Positions 5,203 to 5,360 of a stretch of 5,360 bases of DNA are shown piece by piece. The notes under the pieces are model-generated. The model was not told where the DNA came from and ran no database searches. It was given only the letters and a program-made list of their open reading frames with translations. Every line of letters begins with the position of its first letter. Position 1 is the first letter of the stretch. The translations under genes were made by a program, and so were the position numbers. Origin of the DNA: Saprospirales bacterium (GTDB lineage Bacteria; Bacteroidota; Bacteroidia; Chitinophagales; Saprospiraceae); NCBI GenBank assembly GCA_003559985.1, contig PWJP01000094.1, forward strand, positions 1 through 5,360. The letters are read 5' to 3'.

Positions 5203-5232
5203 CGAAAATTGCCTTCTCTCATTCGAAAATTG
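5203..5232 (+). promoter_or_regulatory. Pair of CGAAAATTG direct repeats upstream of ald
   Basis: CGAAAATTG occurs at 5203-5211 and 5224-5232, exactly 21 bp apart (two helical turns), directly upstream of the proposed ald -7 box. It may be a regulator binding pair. The function is inferred only from spacing and position. Confidence 0.3.
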
Positions 5233-5244
5233 TCCAAACCTTTC

Positions 5245-5251
5245 TATCTTG
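5245..5251 (+). promoter_or_regulatory. Probable -7 box of ald
   Basis: TATCTTG resembles TAnnTTTG with one T missing. It lies 21 nt before the ATG, and the leader is A-rich. A TTG at 5230-5232 is only 12 nt upstream, shorter than the usual 19, so the -33 element is doubtful. Confidence 0.35.
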
Positions 5252-5272
5252 CGCCCTCAAAATAAAAAAGTC

Positions 5273-5360
5273 ATGATAATAGGTGTTCCAAAGGAGATAA
5301 AACCCAGTGAAAACAGAGTGGCTGTCACCCCTGCAGGTGTGTTGGAATTGTCCAAAAGAG
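5273..5360 (+). CDS. ald: Alanine dehydrogenase, N-terminal part (cut by window end)
   Basis: The 29 visible residues read MIIGVPKEIKPSENRVAVTP then AGVLELSKR. This is the characteristic start of alanine dehydrogenase, which reversibly oxidises L-alanine to pyruvate and ammonia with NAD+ in the cytoplasm. The GVPKE, ENRVA and TPAGV segments are typical; in the family the Arg of the ENRVA segment and a later Lys contact the substrate. The related transhydrogenase alpha subunit begins similarly, but TPAGV followed by ELSKR fits Ald better. The ATG is the natural start, with an A-rich leader and a -7 box at 5245. About 340 residues should follow beyond the window. Confidence 0.85.
   Translation, partial: MIIGVPKEIKPSENRVAVTPAGVLELSKR

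Overview
The window most likely comes from a member of the Bacteroidota. The upstream regions lack Shine-Dalgarno sequences and instead carry -7 boxes close to TAnnTTTG, in three cases with or near a TTG about 19 nt upstream. The large FtsK has the GATGQGKS form of Walker A, and the intergenic DNA is full of short dispersed repeats of the kind seen in large free-living Bacteroidota genomes. Genus cannot be assigned from this sequence.

Layout, left to right. Positions 1-121 look like one end of an insertion sequence: the first codons of a minus-strand gene (probably a transposase) and a 27-bp terminal sequence. Positions 122-345 hold no gene but several strong G/C hairpins. Positions 348-516 hold a composite dispersed repeat that runs into the stop codon of a minus-strand fic gene (508-1446). 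Positions 1447-1758 hold the fic promoter, a striking inverted repeat, and a possible plus-strand promoter for a small hypothetical ORF (1759-1971). The main gene is ftsK (2127-4652), with its own -7 box. The 620 bp after ftsK hold no gene: a solo copy of the 27-bp IS-end-like sequence, a 9-nt periodic GGATT repeat, and a second, longer copy of the composite repeat. At 5273 alanine dehydrogenase starts and runs off the window.

The genes do not form an evident operon. fic is transcribed away from the others, while the small ORF, ftsK and ald read in the same direction with long, repeat-filled gaps. ftsK is a housekeeping gene for chromosome segregation and division. fic is an AMPylation-type enzyme carrying its own inhibitory motif and a C-terminal DNA-binding-like domain.

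The two observations most worth following are these. First, an AATATCGG-type motif occurs as an 11-bp perfect inverted pair upstream of fic, with a further half-site inside the fic promoter spacer, suggesting autoregulation. Second, a colinear multi-module repeat sits on both sides of the fic-ftsK segment in the same orientation. No clearly new multi-gene system is visible.
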